Assembly: GCF_036322585.1 (NCBI RefSeq)
Contig: NZ_AP024600.1
Span: forward strand, 310,001-374,000
From: Luteolibacter sp. LG18
GTDB taxonomy: Bacteria > Verrucomicrobiota > Verrucomicrobiia > Verrucomicrobiales > Akkermansiaceae
Length of the DNA stretch: 64,000 nt
Reading direction: 5' to 3'
Part shown: positions 26,018 to 37,404 of the stretch, one piece after another
Layout of the letters: each line of letters begins with the position of its first letter
How positions within the stretch are numbered: position 1 is the stretch's first letter
The notes under the pieces: model-generated
Told to the model about the DNA's origin: nothing
What the model saw: the letters and a program-made list of their open reading frames with translations, nothing else
Databases searched by the model: none
Position numbers and translations under genes: made by a program

Positions 26018-28648
26018 TTACTCCCCGGCTTCGTCCGCCGGAGCATCCGTCTCGTCGGAAGTGCCTTCCTCACCGGAAGCCTCCTCCGCGTTCGCCGAGG
26101 AATCCTCGCCGTCCGGAATCACCTTCGAAATGTCCTGGAGCTTCTCGCCCTCGCGCAGTGTGAGCAGCTTCACGCCCTGCGTGTTTCGGCCGGCCTCGCG
26201 GACCTCCGCCACGCGGATGCGGATGCTCTGGCCACTGCTGGTCATCAGCATCAGCTCGTCCTCCTCGGTCACGGTCACCGCGCCCACCACCGGGCCGGTC
26301 TTGTCCGTCACCTTCATCGTGATGATGCCCTTGCCGCCACGCGATTGCTTGCGGTACTCGTCAAAGGCCGTGCGCTTGCCTATGCCGTTCTCGGACGCCA
26401 CCAGCAGCGTGGAGCCTTCCGTGACCAGCGCTAGGCCGACCACGAAGTCCTTGTCCTCCGGACGGATACCGGCCACACCGGCCGTGTTGCGGCCCAGCGG
26501 ACGGGACTCCTCCTCGTGGAAGCGGATGCTCATCCCCTCGTGGGTCACCAGGATGACGTCGTCGCCACCACTGGTCAGGCGCACGCCGATCAGTTCGTTG
26601 TCCTCTTCCAGGTTGATGGCGATGATGCCGTCCTTGCGGTAGTTGCGGAACTCGTTGAGCGCGGTCTTCTTCACCTTGCCCGAGCGGGTCGCGAAGAACA
26701 CGAACCCGGCGTCCTCGCGGAAGGTGACGTCGTCGCCCTTCTCGTCGGTGGCACGCTCCAGGCGCAGCAGCGCGGCGATCTTCTCCTCCGGCTTCAGGTT
26801 GAGAACGTTCCGGATGTTCCGGCCCTTCGACGTGCGGGAACCTTCCGGCACCTCATACACGCGCTCGACATACACGCGGCCCGTGTTCGTGAAGAACATC
26901 AGGTAATCGTGCGCCTGCACGCTGAAGAGGTGCTCCACGAAATCATCCTCATCGTCCTTCGAGGCCGCGCTGCGCGTCTCCATGCCGCGCAGGCCCTTGC
27001 CGCCACGGCCCTGCACGCGGAACTCGCTGGCAGGCGTGCGCTTGATGTAACCACGGTGCGAAAGCGTCACGATCATCGCGTCGTTCGCGATCAGGTCCTC
27101 GATGGCGATCTCGCCCTCTTCCGGCAGGATCTCGCACTTGCGGGGCGTGCCGTATTTGCCACGGATCGCCTGCAACTCGTCCTTGATGATCGTCAGCACG
27201 CGGATCTCGCGGGCCAGGATGTCGAGCAGGTCGGTGATCTCGGCGAGCACGCCGTTGTATTCCGACTGGATCTTGTCCTTCTCCAGTGCCGTGAGCTGGT
27301 AGAGGCGCAGTTCCAGGATGGCGTTGACCTGGCGCTCGGTGAAAACGTAGCGGTCGCCCTGCACCCCGGCCTGACCGCGGATCAGGATGCCGATCTTCTC
27401 CGCCGTTTCCTTGCTGAAACTGTAGGCGGCGAGGCGCTCGCGGGCCTCGTCGCGGTTCTTCGAGGAACGGATGATGTCGATGAAATCGTCGATGTGCTCC
27501 AGCGCCAGCAGGTAGGCCTCCAGCAGCTCGGCGCGCTCCTCGGCCTTGCCGAGCAGGTAGCGGGTGCGGCGCACGATCACCTCGCGGCGGTGCTCGATGT
27601 AGCAATCGATCGCCTCCTTCAGCGACAGCAGCTTCGGCCGGCGGTCGTGGATCGCCAGCATGTTCACGCTGAAGCTCGTCTCCATCGACGTGAGCTTGTA
27701 GAGCTGGTTCACCACCACCTGCGGGCGGGCGTCGCGCTTCAGCTCGATCTCGATGCGCGTCTCCTCGTCGGAAAGGTCGCGCATGCCCGAGATCCCCGTG
27801 AGGATCTTCTCGTTCACCAGCTCCGCGATGCGCTCCTGGAGCGTCGCGCGGTTCACGCCATACGGCACCTCGCGGATCGTGATGAGGGACTTCCCGTTGT
27901 CCATCTCCTCGATCTCCATCTTGCCGCGCATGCGGATCGAGCCGCGACCGGTGCGGAAATACTCCTCGATGCCGCGCACGCCGCGGATCTCGCAAGCCAC
28001 CGGGAAGTCCGGGCCCTTCACGAAATGCATCAGCTCCGTGAGAGTGATCTCGGGATTGTCCACCTGCGCGCAGATGGCGTCCACGATCTCGCCCAGGTTG
28101 TGCGGCGGCAGGTTCGTCGCCATGCCCACCGCGATGCCCGTGCCGCCGTTGACCAGCAGGTTCGGGAACGCGGACGGGAGAACGGTCGGCTCGGTGAGGC
28201 GCTCGTCGTAGTTCGGAACGAAATCGACGGTGTCCTTCTCCAGGTCCTCCATCATCGCCAGGCCGAGGTGGGTCAGGCGCGCTTCGGTGTATCGCATCGC
28301 GGCCGGCGGGTCGCCTTCCACGGAGCCGAAGTTGCCCTGGCCGTCGATCAGGCGCTCGCGCATCGACCAGTGCTGGCCCATGTTGACCAGCGTCGGGTAA
28401 ATCACGGCTTCACCGTGCGGGTGGTAGTTACCGGAGGTGTCACCGCAGATCTTCGCGCACTTGATGTGCTGCTTGCCGGGCGCGAGGTTCAGCTCGCGCA
28501 TCGCGAACAGGATGCGGCGCTGCGAGGGCTTCAAGCCATCCCGGACATCCGGAAGCGCGCGGGAAATAATCACCGACATCGAGTAGTCGAGGAAGGACTT
28601 CGAGAGCTCCTCGGCAACGTTGATCGGCTTGATGTGGTCGTCGGACAT
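26018..28648 (-). CDS. gyrA: DNA gyrase subunit A
   Basis: This 876-residue type II topoisomerase subunit cleaves and rejoins DNA through Y120 ([10 protein letters not shown]). Family blocks are intact: [26 protein letters not shown] and [10 protein letters not shown] GyrA box (QGRGGKG) in the C-terminal pinwheel marks it as gyrase rather than topoisomerase IV. The positions equal to E. coli S83 and D87 are A81 and P85, both unlike the susceptible consensus. The acidic C-terminal tail is long (about 45 residues, rich in Glu, Asp and Ser). gyrB lies 65 bp upstream in the same orientation. Confidence 0.97.
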   Translation of the reverse strand: MSDDHIKPINVAEELSKSFLDYSMSVIISRALPDVRDGLKPSQRRILFAMRELNLAPGKQHIKCAKICGDTSGNYHPHGEAVIYPTLVNMGQHWSMRERLIDGQGNFGSVEGDPPAAMRYTEARLTHLGLAMMEDLEKDTVDFVPNYDERLTEPTVLPSAFPNLLVNGGTGIAVGMATNLPPHNLGEIVDAICAQVDNPEITLTELMHFVKGPDFPVACEIRGVRGIEEYFRTGRGSIRMRGKMEIEEMDNGKSLITIREVPYGVNRATLQERIAELVNEKILTGISGMRDLSDEETRIEIELKRDARPQVVVNQLYKLTSMETSFSVNMLAIHDRRPKLLSLKEAIDCYIEHRREVIVRRTRYLLGKAEERAELLEAYLLALEHIDDFIDIIRSSKNRDEARERLAAYSFSKETAEKIGILIRGQAGVQGDRYVFTERQVNAILELRLYQLTALEKDKIQSEYNGVLAEITDLLDILAREIRVLTIIKDELQAIRGKYGTPRKCEILPEEGEIAIEDLIANDAMIVTLSHRGYIKRTPASEFRVQGRGGKGLRGMETRSAASKDDEDDFVEHLFSVQAHDYLMFFTNTGRVYVERVYEVPEGSRTSKGRNIRNVLNLKPEEKIAALLRLERATDEKGDDVTFREDAGFVFFATRSGKVKKTALNEFRNYRKDGIIAINLEEDNELIGVRLTSGGDDVILVTHEGMSIRFHEEESRPLGRNTAGVAGIRPEDKDFVVGLALVTEGSTLLVASENGIGKRTAFDEYRKQSRGGKGIITMKVTDKTGPVVGAVTVTEEDELMLMTSSGQSIRIRVAEVREAGRNTQGVKLLTLREGEKLQDISKVIPDGEDSSANAEEASGEEGTSDETDAPADEAGE

Positions 28649-28713
28649 GGAAATGGGAAGTGACCGGTGATCAGTGGAAAGTGATCAGAGGGAAGAAAAC
28701 AAAAGGGGCGGAA

Positions 28714-31332
<2,619 letters not shown>

Positions 31333-31354
31333 TCATTTTCAATGATTTATACAC

Positions 31355-31762
31355 CTAATTCCGCTGCACCCACCAGATCAGCAACAAACAGGCCGAAAGC
31401 ACCACCCCGCAGGCCAGCAAAAAGCGGTAAAACCCCCTCATGTCCTGCCGGTGTTCATGCGACAAATCCCGGATCACCTCCGGAGAAACACCCCGGAATC
31501 CCGTTGCCATCCCACTCGGTTGCCGCCTCTGGGAGCGCGGTCGCGCCAATCCTCTCGTGTCAGGCAAGCTCTCTCCTCCCATAGCCTTCCCCCCGCCCGC
31601 CGGCGCCTGAATCCACCCTCCACAGGCCGGACAGGTCCCAGCCACGCTGGCGTCACCACGCCCAACCAACAGCGTCACGCCGCAAGCCGGGCAACCGAAA
31701 GCCAGTTTCCCGTCGCCTTCCGCCTGTACCCTGTCTCGAACATCCGGCATGGCTTTGCGCAC
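31355..31762 (-). CDS. Small zinc-ribbon membrane protein
   Basis: The 135-residue protein has an N-terminal zinc ribbon (FGCPACGVTLLVG, then GTCPACGGWIQAP), a polar linker, and one C-terminal membrane helix (FLLACGVVLSACLLLIWWV) followed by three residues, so the ribbon faces the cytoplasm. Function is unknown. It shares its ribbon pattern with the protein at 24107-25408. It lies about 50 bp downstream of rnd on the same strand and may be the last gene of that unit. An alternative ATG lies four codons downstream. Confidence 0.72.
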   Translation of the reverse strand: MRKAMPDVRDRVQAEGDGKLAFGCPACGVTLLVGRGDASVAGTCPACGGWIQAPAGGGKAMGGESLPDTRGLARPRSQRRQPSGMATGFRGVSPEVIRDLSHEHRQDMRGFYRFLLACGVVLSACLLLIWWVQRN

Positions 31763-31811
31763 TTGATCACAAAGCCCTGCCGCCGCTCAAGGAAGCGGAT
31801 GGTTCAATCCC

Positions 31812-32900
31812 TTATCCCTCCAACCCGAGGCACGCGCGCTGCCAATTCAGCAGCAGCTCCGCTGGATCGCACTCCTCCGCCGCAATGCTTTCCAAGGACG
31901 CTCGTGGAGCGATCAACGAACCGTCGATATCGAGCCCCTTGGAGACATCATCCCGCTTCTTCAGCAGGAGATCCAAACGCCGGTCGAACCCGGCATCACG
32001 CCGACGGCGGCGGCCGCGCGGACGATCCGGGTATTCGGATTCCGGCGACGATTCCACCGCGGCAATCGCTTCACGGAAACGCCGCACGCGATCCGGACGG
32101 AAATACGGCGGCAGGGTGATCTGCCCTCCATCGGCCAAGGCCACGCTCCAGTCCACGAGCACCCGGTTGGTGGCCACCATGAACGAGGGCCGATCCCAAG
32201 CTTCTGCCTCGGTGTCACGCCACTGCCAGATCGCCTTCAGGAACGCCAACCCGCGCCGGTCGAGACGCCCAGAGCCCTGGATGCGCCAAGCCTCTTCGCG
32301 GGAATCATCTCTCTCCAGCACCTTCTTGCGCGCGGCCACGCAGCTTTCGTCAAACCATTCAAACCGGCCCTTCGCCTTCAGCTCGGACACGATCTTCTCA
32401 CCCATCGGCATCAGATAGCGCACATCGTTGAGCGCATACTCCACCATCTTCGGGGACAAAGGACGCTTGCCCCAGTCCGCCTTCTGGGATGATTTCGAAA
32501 GCTCGATCCCGAAATAGTGCAGTACCAGATCCGCGAGACCGAACTTCCGGGCTCCGAGCAAACGGGCACCGATCTGAGTGTCATAAACCGTCTCCGGCAA
32601 CGAGCCGAACTGACGCCGCAGCATCGTCATATCGTAATCCGCCCCGTGCATCCACACCAAGGAACCGGCAAGCAGGCCAGCCAATGCCCCCATGTCCTGG
32701 ATCGCAAGAGGATCGATCAGCACGCAGCGGTCTCCCACCGCGAACTGGATCAGGCAAAGCGATTCCCGGTAGCGATGCAGGCTGTCCGCCTCGGTATCCA
32801 CCGCGCAAACCAGCGAACCCGACCTGGGAGCCGCGGACTTCACCAAACGCCCGAGCGCACCTTCGTCCGCAATGATGCTCTCTTGATCGTCGTTACTCAC
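31812..32900 (-). CDS. rnd: Ribonuclease D (DEDDy 3'-5' exonuclease)
   Basis: This enzyme trims the 3' ends of tRNA precursors and other stable RNAs. The three exonuclease motifs are present: CAVDTEADSLHRY (Exo I), MHGADYDMTMLRRQ (Exo II) and YALNDVRYL (Exo III, with the DEDDy tyrosine). A C-terminal HRDC-like helical region follows (DRRGLAFLKAIWQWRDTEAE), with a basic stretch RPRGRRRRRD after it. The chosen start is the GTG at 32900, which overlaps the upstream stop by eight bases and gives MSNDDQESI. Upstream ATGs in frame at 32969 and 32954 would overlap that gene by about 60-80 bases. Confidence 0.92.
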   Translation of the reverse strand: MSNDDQESIIADEGALGRLVKSAAPRSGSLVCAVDTEADSLHRYRESLCLIQFAVGDRCVLIDPLAIQDMGALAGLLAGSLVWMHGADYDMTMLRRQFGSLPETVYDTQIGARLLGARKFGLADLVLHYFGIELSKSSQKADWGKRPLSPKMVEYALNDVRYLMPMGEKIVSELKAKGRFEWFDESCVAARKKVLERDDSREEAWRIQGSGRLDRRGLAFLKAIWQWRDTEAEAWDRPSFMVATNRVLVDWSVALADGGQITLPPYFRPDRVRRFREAIAAVESSPESEYPDRPRGRRRRRDAGFDRRLDLLLKKRDDVSKGLDIDGSLIAPRASLESIAAEECDPAELLLNWQRACLGLEG

Positions 32901-33537
32901 GCTGGGTAGGGTTTTGCAGCTTGGCTTCGGCTTTTTCCAGAATTTCCACGTCATTGCCTTCGGATTCACTCCCGGTGATCAGGAAACGGACCAAGTCCAT
33001 GGCTTCCTCACGGGTGGATGGATCGTTATTTTTCGCCAGAGCCACCGCCCCGGCAAGCCGAACCGGATCGGGACGGTTATGAAAATCAGAGAGCAGGATG
33101 GCGGCCAGCTCCTGCGGCAGGGCCCGATCACGAGCCAGCGCCACCAATCCCTCGCCCTGAGCGTCGGGAGTCAACAACACCGCGTGGGATAGAGCCTCAA
33201 TGCGCTCCTCCAATGAGATGTCCTTCTTGGCGGCCAAGTCCTGTAAACGGACCGCTGTCGCCGCATCGTCACGGGTCGTATCCCTCAAAATTGCCTCCAG
33301 ACGCGTAAATTCGCCAGCGCTCGCCGTGTCGCGAGGCGACCTCGCCCGCCCGTCACGCTTCGCCTGTTCTCCGGCCGCCGGAGCCCCTCCCGGAACCGTG
33401 GAGGCCGGACCGGACGAGCCAATCGGCTTCAAAGGAACGGGTGCCGATTCCCCTCCTCTTTGCCAAACGATGAACAAAACAGCGACCAACAACAGGCAGC
33501 ACCCTGCTGCAACGAGGATCCTTTGGGAGCGAGACAT
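32893..33537 (-). CDS. Membrane-anchored hypothetical protein with helical repeats
   Basis: About 214 residues: an N-terminal signal anchor (RILVAAGCCLLLVAVLFIVW), a Pro/Gly/Ser-rich linker (about residues 30-70), then an all-helical domain with a HEAT-like rhythm (SLEERIEALSHAVLL, RLAGAVALAKNNDPSTREEA). I do not recognise a family. It overlaps the start of rnd by eight bases, so the two are cotranscribed. The start was chosen at the ATG giving MSRSQRILVAAG, which leaves a proper signal anchor. Confidence 0.7.
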   Translation of the reverse strand: MSRSQRILVAAGCCLLLVAVLFIVWQRGGESAPVPLKPIGSSGPASTVPGGAPAAGEQAKRDGRARSPRDTASAGEFTRLEAILRDTTRDDAATAVRLQDLAAKKDISLEERIEALSHAVLLTPDAQGEGLVALARDRALPQELAAILLSDFHNRPDPVRLAGAVALAKNNDPSTREEAMDLVRFLITGSESEGNDVEILEKAEAKLQNPTQRE

Positions 33538-33564
33538 GGAAAACAGAAACAATGTGTACAAAAA

Positions 33565-33601
33565 GAAACGCCGGAGAAATTAAAACTTTCTCCGGCGTTT
33601 C
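33565..33601 (-). terminator. Intrinsic terminator of the TSP3-repeat protein gene
   Basis: A perfect 15-bp stem (GAAACGCCGGAGAAA and its complement) surrounds a seven-base loop, followed on the minus strand by CTTTTTG. It lies 31 bp past the stop of the gene at 33632-36952 and shields the rnd unit from readthrough. Confidence 0.9.
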
Positions 33602-33631
33602 GTGAATTATCGCCCTAGGGCGATCCAGGAA

Positions 33632-36600
33632 TCACTTGAAGTCCTGGAAGATCTTGTGCAACTGACCGCCGATTCGCACCCAAGCCTCGCGCTTGAGGCC
33701 GGTCGCGTTCGCCGCCACGTAGATGGTGACGGTTCCATTGCCGGTTCCGGAGGTCGTGGCCAGGGAAACACCATCGAAGGTCACCCAGGTGTTGGTGGTG
33801 GCATCCACCACCTCGGCATCCCACGCGGCGGGAGTCTGGATCGCGACGACGTAGGTCTTACCAGCAGCGGGCACTGCCTCGAAGTAGTCGGACAGCGTCG
33901 TGACCGCCGGCGGGGTGCCAGCAACGTTCTCGGCAAACGAGAACTGGCCCGCTCCCGTGGACAGGTAGTAGTGACCGGCGATGCGGTCCTGCTTCTGGAT
34001 CGGCACGCTGCGCGTCGGCGCCTTCGCATTGCTCAGACCGAGGCTGACGTCGGTGACCGTGTAGGTCGCCGTGGCCAGACCGGCACGCTTGTCATACTTC
34101 CCGCTGAAGGCGAAGTTCGCATTCTTCGGAGCGGTGATCTGGCCGTTCGAAGTCCAGGTGGCAACCACCTCGGTCCCCGTCAGGATACCACCGTTGAACA
34201 GGCCGACGACGTTGCTCGTGGAGGCCGGAATGCTACCAAGGCCGATGAGGGCGGCGCTGCTGAAGCGGCTGCCGATCGCCGAGCGGGTTTCATCGTAACC
34301 CGGGTTGTAGATGTCCGTGCCAATGCCCGGCAGGCGGATCATGCGGAGGTCACCGTCGAAGTCGCTGACACCGGGGAGGTCACGGAACACCAGGTTACCG
34401 GCCACTGCGATGCGCGCGTTGGTGGTCGCACCGACAAAGAGCGGAACCAAAGCACCGTTATTGAGCGTGCCAGAGAAGGTGCCGGTCTGGTTGTCCGGGA
34501 GGTAGACCTTCATCGTCACCTTGCCATTCGTGGCCACCGTGCCGGTGCCGATCAGGTCGCCCGTCGGGCCCGTGAACACCGCGGCGGAAGCACCGAAGGT
34601 GTAGTTATCAGCCACCGGGGCGACAACACCAGCGGACGCCGGACGGCGCAGCTCGAACACATGCGTGCCGGACGGGGAATCGAAATGACCTTGGATCTGG
34701 TAGTTGGTGCCGGGGAAAGGCTCGACACCAAGTTCCATGCGCACGTCGGTGAAGCCCGGCGGAAGGGTGCCGGTCGCGCCGATCGCGAAACCGTTGCTGC
34801 CATCGAAGGTGCCGCGGAAGCTCCCCTTCAGGCCGATGCCCTGTTCGGAAGCCGTGTAGGTCCCCTTGTTCGTGACCTTGACAGTCAAGGTTCCGACGGG
34901 GGTGCCGATGTTGTTGAACACGAGACCGGTGTAGGTACCGTTGACAGCCGGATCGGTGAAGGTAACGGCAGCACCGACGACGCTGTTGCCGAAGGACGGA
35001 ACGGTCGGATTGGTGTGGGTGACCTTGATTTCCACGCCATCGCTCACGCCGTCACCATCGGTGTCGGGATTCAGCGGATCGGTGCTGTAGACGAAGATTT
35101 CCTCGTAGTCTGTGAGGCCGTCACCATCGGTATCCACCAAGGTCTTGTTGGTGCCGTAGGTGAAGATTTCCTGATAATCGGTGAGCCCGTCGCCATCCGT
35201 GTCCTTGGTGACCGGATCGGTCACGTCGAGCGGATTGGTGCCGTTGAGCACTTCGACACCATCGCTCAGGCCGTCACCATCGGTGTCAGCCACCAACGGA
35301 TTGGTGAGGCGATTGCGCACTTCCTCGTAGTCACTCAGGCCATCGCCATCCGTATCCACGAGAGCCGGATTGGTACCGAGCGTGCCTTCCTCCACGTTGT
35401 CGAGACCGTCACCGTCCGTATCCGGACCATAAAGGCGGTACGTGCGGAACAGGGCGGAGGTGGTGCTGGTCTTCTCCGCGGTGGTGAAGAACCAACCCAC
35501 GCCATCGGGATTGAGCGTGATATCCGGGGTATCGAGAATGACACGGCCCGGACCATCGCCGGCCACCGGGGTGGCCGGCAGCCCCTTGAGCTTCACATCC
35601 GTGGGAGTAATGATCGCGCCAGCGCGGGCGTAGTGCTTCACGCTGATCAGCGGACGCTGGCCATCGACACCCACCGGAGCGTGAGCATTGTTCCACACCA
35701 CGGCTTCGGTGTCGCTGACGAACATCGGCTCGGCCTGGTTCGAAGCGGCCGGCAGGATGTTGAAGTTAACCCCTGGGTTGGAGTTGAGCCAGATCACGTT
35801 TTCACCACGCACCAGCATGGCAGCGCCATCAGCCGGATTGATTGCCTTGACCTCGGCTGCGTCCAGACCCGTCACAGCACCGATCGTCGCGCTGCGAACC
35901 AAGGTCGCGCCCGAGGAACCGGTCAGCTTGTAGGTGCGGATGATATTGCCGACCGCGAAGGTGTAGAAGTACTGGTCGTAACCCACGCGCGTCACCTTCG
36001 GGAAATTGAGCGGCGAACCGGTCACACCCGCCACCAAAGTCGGGGTGTTCGTCACGAGGTTGCCCGTGGCGGGGTTGCGGTTGAACTCGTAATAGCCCGT
36101 GGTGCCACCGGTCGAGTAGTAGACCATGCGCAAGTTCGAAAGATAGACAACCGAACTCACTTCGCTGGCCGCCGCGACAGGGGCGTTCACAAACTTGCCA
36201 TCGCCGTTCATCCAGAGGAACTCAACGCCACCGGTCGTGACATTGCGCAGCAGGATCGCGCCGTCGCTGCCCCAACCGAGCTGGGTGATGACCGGGCCGA
36301 TCTGGGTGCGGGCGAAGGTGGCCGAGTCCGCCGTGATCTGGCGGGTCACCTGGCTCAGACGCTGGGCGGCGCCGGAGAACGAAACACGATAGGAACGGAT
36401 GATGATGTCATCCACCGTGTTGCTGTTCGGGTTGGTGATAATGTTTTCCTGGATGCCGTTGTCGCTGCGCTCGGTGGTCACCAGCATCAGGGACGAGGTC
36501 GTGGTGGTCAGGGAAGCCGTTTCCATCACTTCCTTGCCGCCCATGTCGATGGGGGTTTCCGTCAGCGCCCCGGATGCATCCGCGCGGAAGAGACTCACCT

Positions 36601-36952
36601 CGATCGCGGGCTTGTTCGGGTAGAAATCGTAGTCGACGAAGCGGTTCTTCCAAACGATCAGCTCGCCGTTGCTGACGCACAACGGGGTGGCGAGTTCGGA
36701 ATTCGGGATCTCGCGGTAGTTACCGCTGGAATCCACCCAGATCAGCACGCCGGATGCGTCGAGAACCGCGCTCGAACCATCGTCACCGAACTTGTTGAAG
36801 GTGACATTGCTACCAAACGGAGTGAAGGGTGCCGAAATGGAAACGCTGTTGGTGCGCAATAGCTGCGCGTTATTGTGCTGAGCCGTCGCCATCCCTGTCA
36901 GGAGCAGGAATGCGGCAGCTGAGGCACCGAATCGAAGGGCTTTTCGGGAAAC
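33632..36952 (-). CDS. Large secreted protein with six thrombospondin type 3 calcium repeats
   Basis: About 1106 residues, with signal peptide MVSRKALRFGASAAAFLLLTGMATA. The first 500 residues look like a beta-propeller or YD-like sensor region with regular strand repeats. At about residues 507-640 there are six TSP3-type calcium loops, each DTDGDG followed by a (D)xxE motif (DTDGDGLSDYEE and variants) and spaced by T-N-P-containing linkers. The rest is beta-rich, and the C terminus (TVTIYVAANATGLKREAWV, then GGQLHKIFQD) resembles a BACON or Ig-like sandwich. No LPXTG, PEP-CTERM or autotransporter barrel is seen. A cell-surface or matrix role is likely but unproven. In-frame ATGs lie 7 and 14 codons upstream of the chosen start. 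Confidence 0.8.
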   Translation of the reverse strand, partial: VSRKALRFGASAAAFLLLTGMATAQHNNAQLLRTNSVSISAPFTPFGSNVTFNKFGDDGSSAVLDASGVLIWVDSSGNYREIPNSELATPLCVSNGELIVWKNRFVDYDFYPNKPAIEVSLFRADASGALTETPIDMGGKEVMETASLTTTTSSLMLVTTERSDNGIQENIITNPNSNTVDDIIIRSYRVSFSGAAQRLSQVTRQITADSATFARTQIGPVITQLGWGSDGAILLRNVTTGGVEFLWMNGDGKFVNAPVAAASEVSSVVYLSNLRMVYYSTGGTTGYYEFNRNPATGNLVTNTPTLVAGVTGSPLNFPKVTRVGYDQYFYTFAVGNIIRTYKLTGSSGATLVRSATIGAVTGLDAAEVKAINPADGAAMLVRGENVIWLNSNPGVNFNILPAASNQAEPMFVSDTEAVVWNNAHAPVGVDGQRPLISVKHYARAGAIITPTDVKLKGLPATPVAGDGPGRVILDTPDITLNPDGVGWFFTTAEKTSTTSALFRTYRLYGPDTDGDGLDNVEEGTLGTNPALVDTDGDGLSDYEEVRNRLTNPLVADTDGDGLSDGVEVLNGTNPLDVTDPVTKDTDGDGLTDYQEIFTYGTNKTLVDTDGDGLTDYEEIFVYSTDPLNPDTDGDGVSDGVEIKVTHTNPTVPSFGNSVVGAAVTFTDPAVNGTYTGLVFNNIGTPVGTLTVKVTNKGTYTASEQGIGLKGSFRGTFDGSNGFAIGATGTLPPGFTDVRMELGVEPFPGTNYQIQGHFDSPSGTHVFELRRPASAGVVAPVADNYTFGASAAVFTGPTGDLIGTGTVATNGKVTMKVYLPDNQTGTFSGTLNNGALVPLFVGATTNARIAVAGNLVFRDLPGVSDFDGDLRMIRLPGIGTDIYNPGYDETRSAIGSRFSSAALIGLGSIPASTSNVVGLFNGGILTGTEVVATWTSNGQITAPKNANFAFSGKYDKRAGLATATYTVTDVSLGLSNAKAPTRSVPIQKQDRIAGHYYLSTGAGQFSFAENVAGTPPAVTTLSDYFEAVPAAGKTYVVAIQTPAAWDAEVVDATTNTWVTFDGVSLATTSGTGNGTVTIYVAANATGLKREAWVRIGGQLHKIFQDFK

Positions 36953-37340
36953 CATGAGGAGAGAACTAGCCATCGGGCAGGGAGCCACAAGCAAAAAAGC
37001 GTCTTAGATTCGAAGCTGCGTAAATCCCGCGCTAACAAGCTTTGCGCGGCCTTGGGCAGGGATGCAGGCTGCATGATTCCGCCCTTTTCCGTTATCGCCC
37101 GCAAACCACTCGCCACCCACGCTGTCACCTTGGTTTTCAAGCAAACGTGGCAGCGCATCCGGAGAATTTTCCACCCATTCTCACCCCGGCATCATGCAAA
37201 TCGCCAGCTGCTTCGTAAATCCGAAGCATATTGCACTCTAACTTGACTCCGACACGGCCGCAAATCCACCCAACATGCCCTGAAAAACGAAATATCAATC
37301 AACCTCAAAGATTCGTGATCGAATCATAACACAAACAAAA
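36953..37340. promoter_or_regulatory. Long upstream region of the TSP3-repeat protein gene
   Basis: There is no gene in this stretch of nearly 390 bp. It carries GCTTCGTAAATCC at 37210-37222 and a one-mismatch form at 37015-37027. A short palindrome, GATTCG-TGAT-CGAATC, lies at 37310-37325. The part around 37270-37340 is AT-rich and probably holds the promoter. The transcript leader may be long. Confidence 0.45.
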
Positions 37341-37368
37341 AACCCCGGCCAGAACTCCGGCCGGGGTT
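37341..37368 (-). terminator. Intrinsic terminator of the metzincin protease gene
   Basis: A 10-bp perfect stem (AACCCCGGCC/GGCCGGGGTT) surrounds an eight-base loop, followed on the minus strand by a run of T. It lies 37 bp past the protease stop codon. Confidence 0.9.
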
Positions 37369-37404
37369 GAGTTGTCAATGAATAACGAGAACTCTTGTCC
37401 CAAT

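Noticed and set aside
26018..28648. Possible topoisomerase IV subunit A (ParC) instead of GyrA
   Set aside because: A GyrA box (QGRGGKG) is present in the C-terminal domain and gyrB is adjacent.
35030..35435. Regularly spaced repeats that could be taken for a CRISPR array
   Set aside because: The repeats are in frame and encode DTDGDG calcium loops; spacers are also coding and similar to each other. No cas genes are near.
33602..36862. Very long open frame on the plus strand antisense to the TSP3-repeat protein gene
   Set aside because: Its translation is rich in Arg, Gly, His and Val with no domain, signal peptide or motif. The minus strand holds a convincing secreted protein. High GC with G/C at third positions keeps the opposite frame open.
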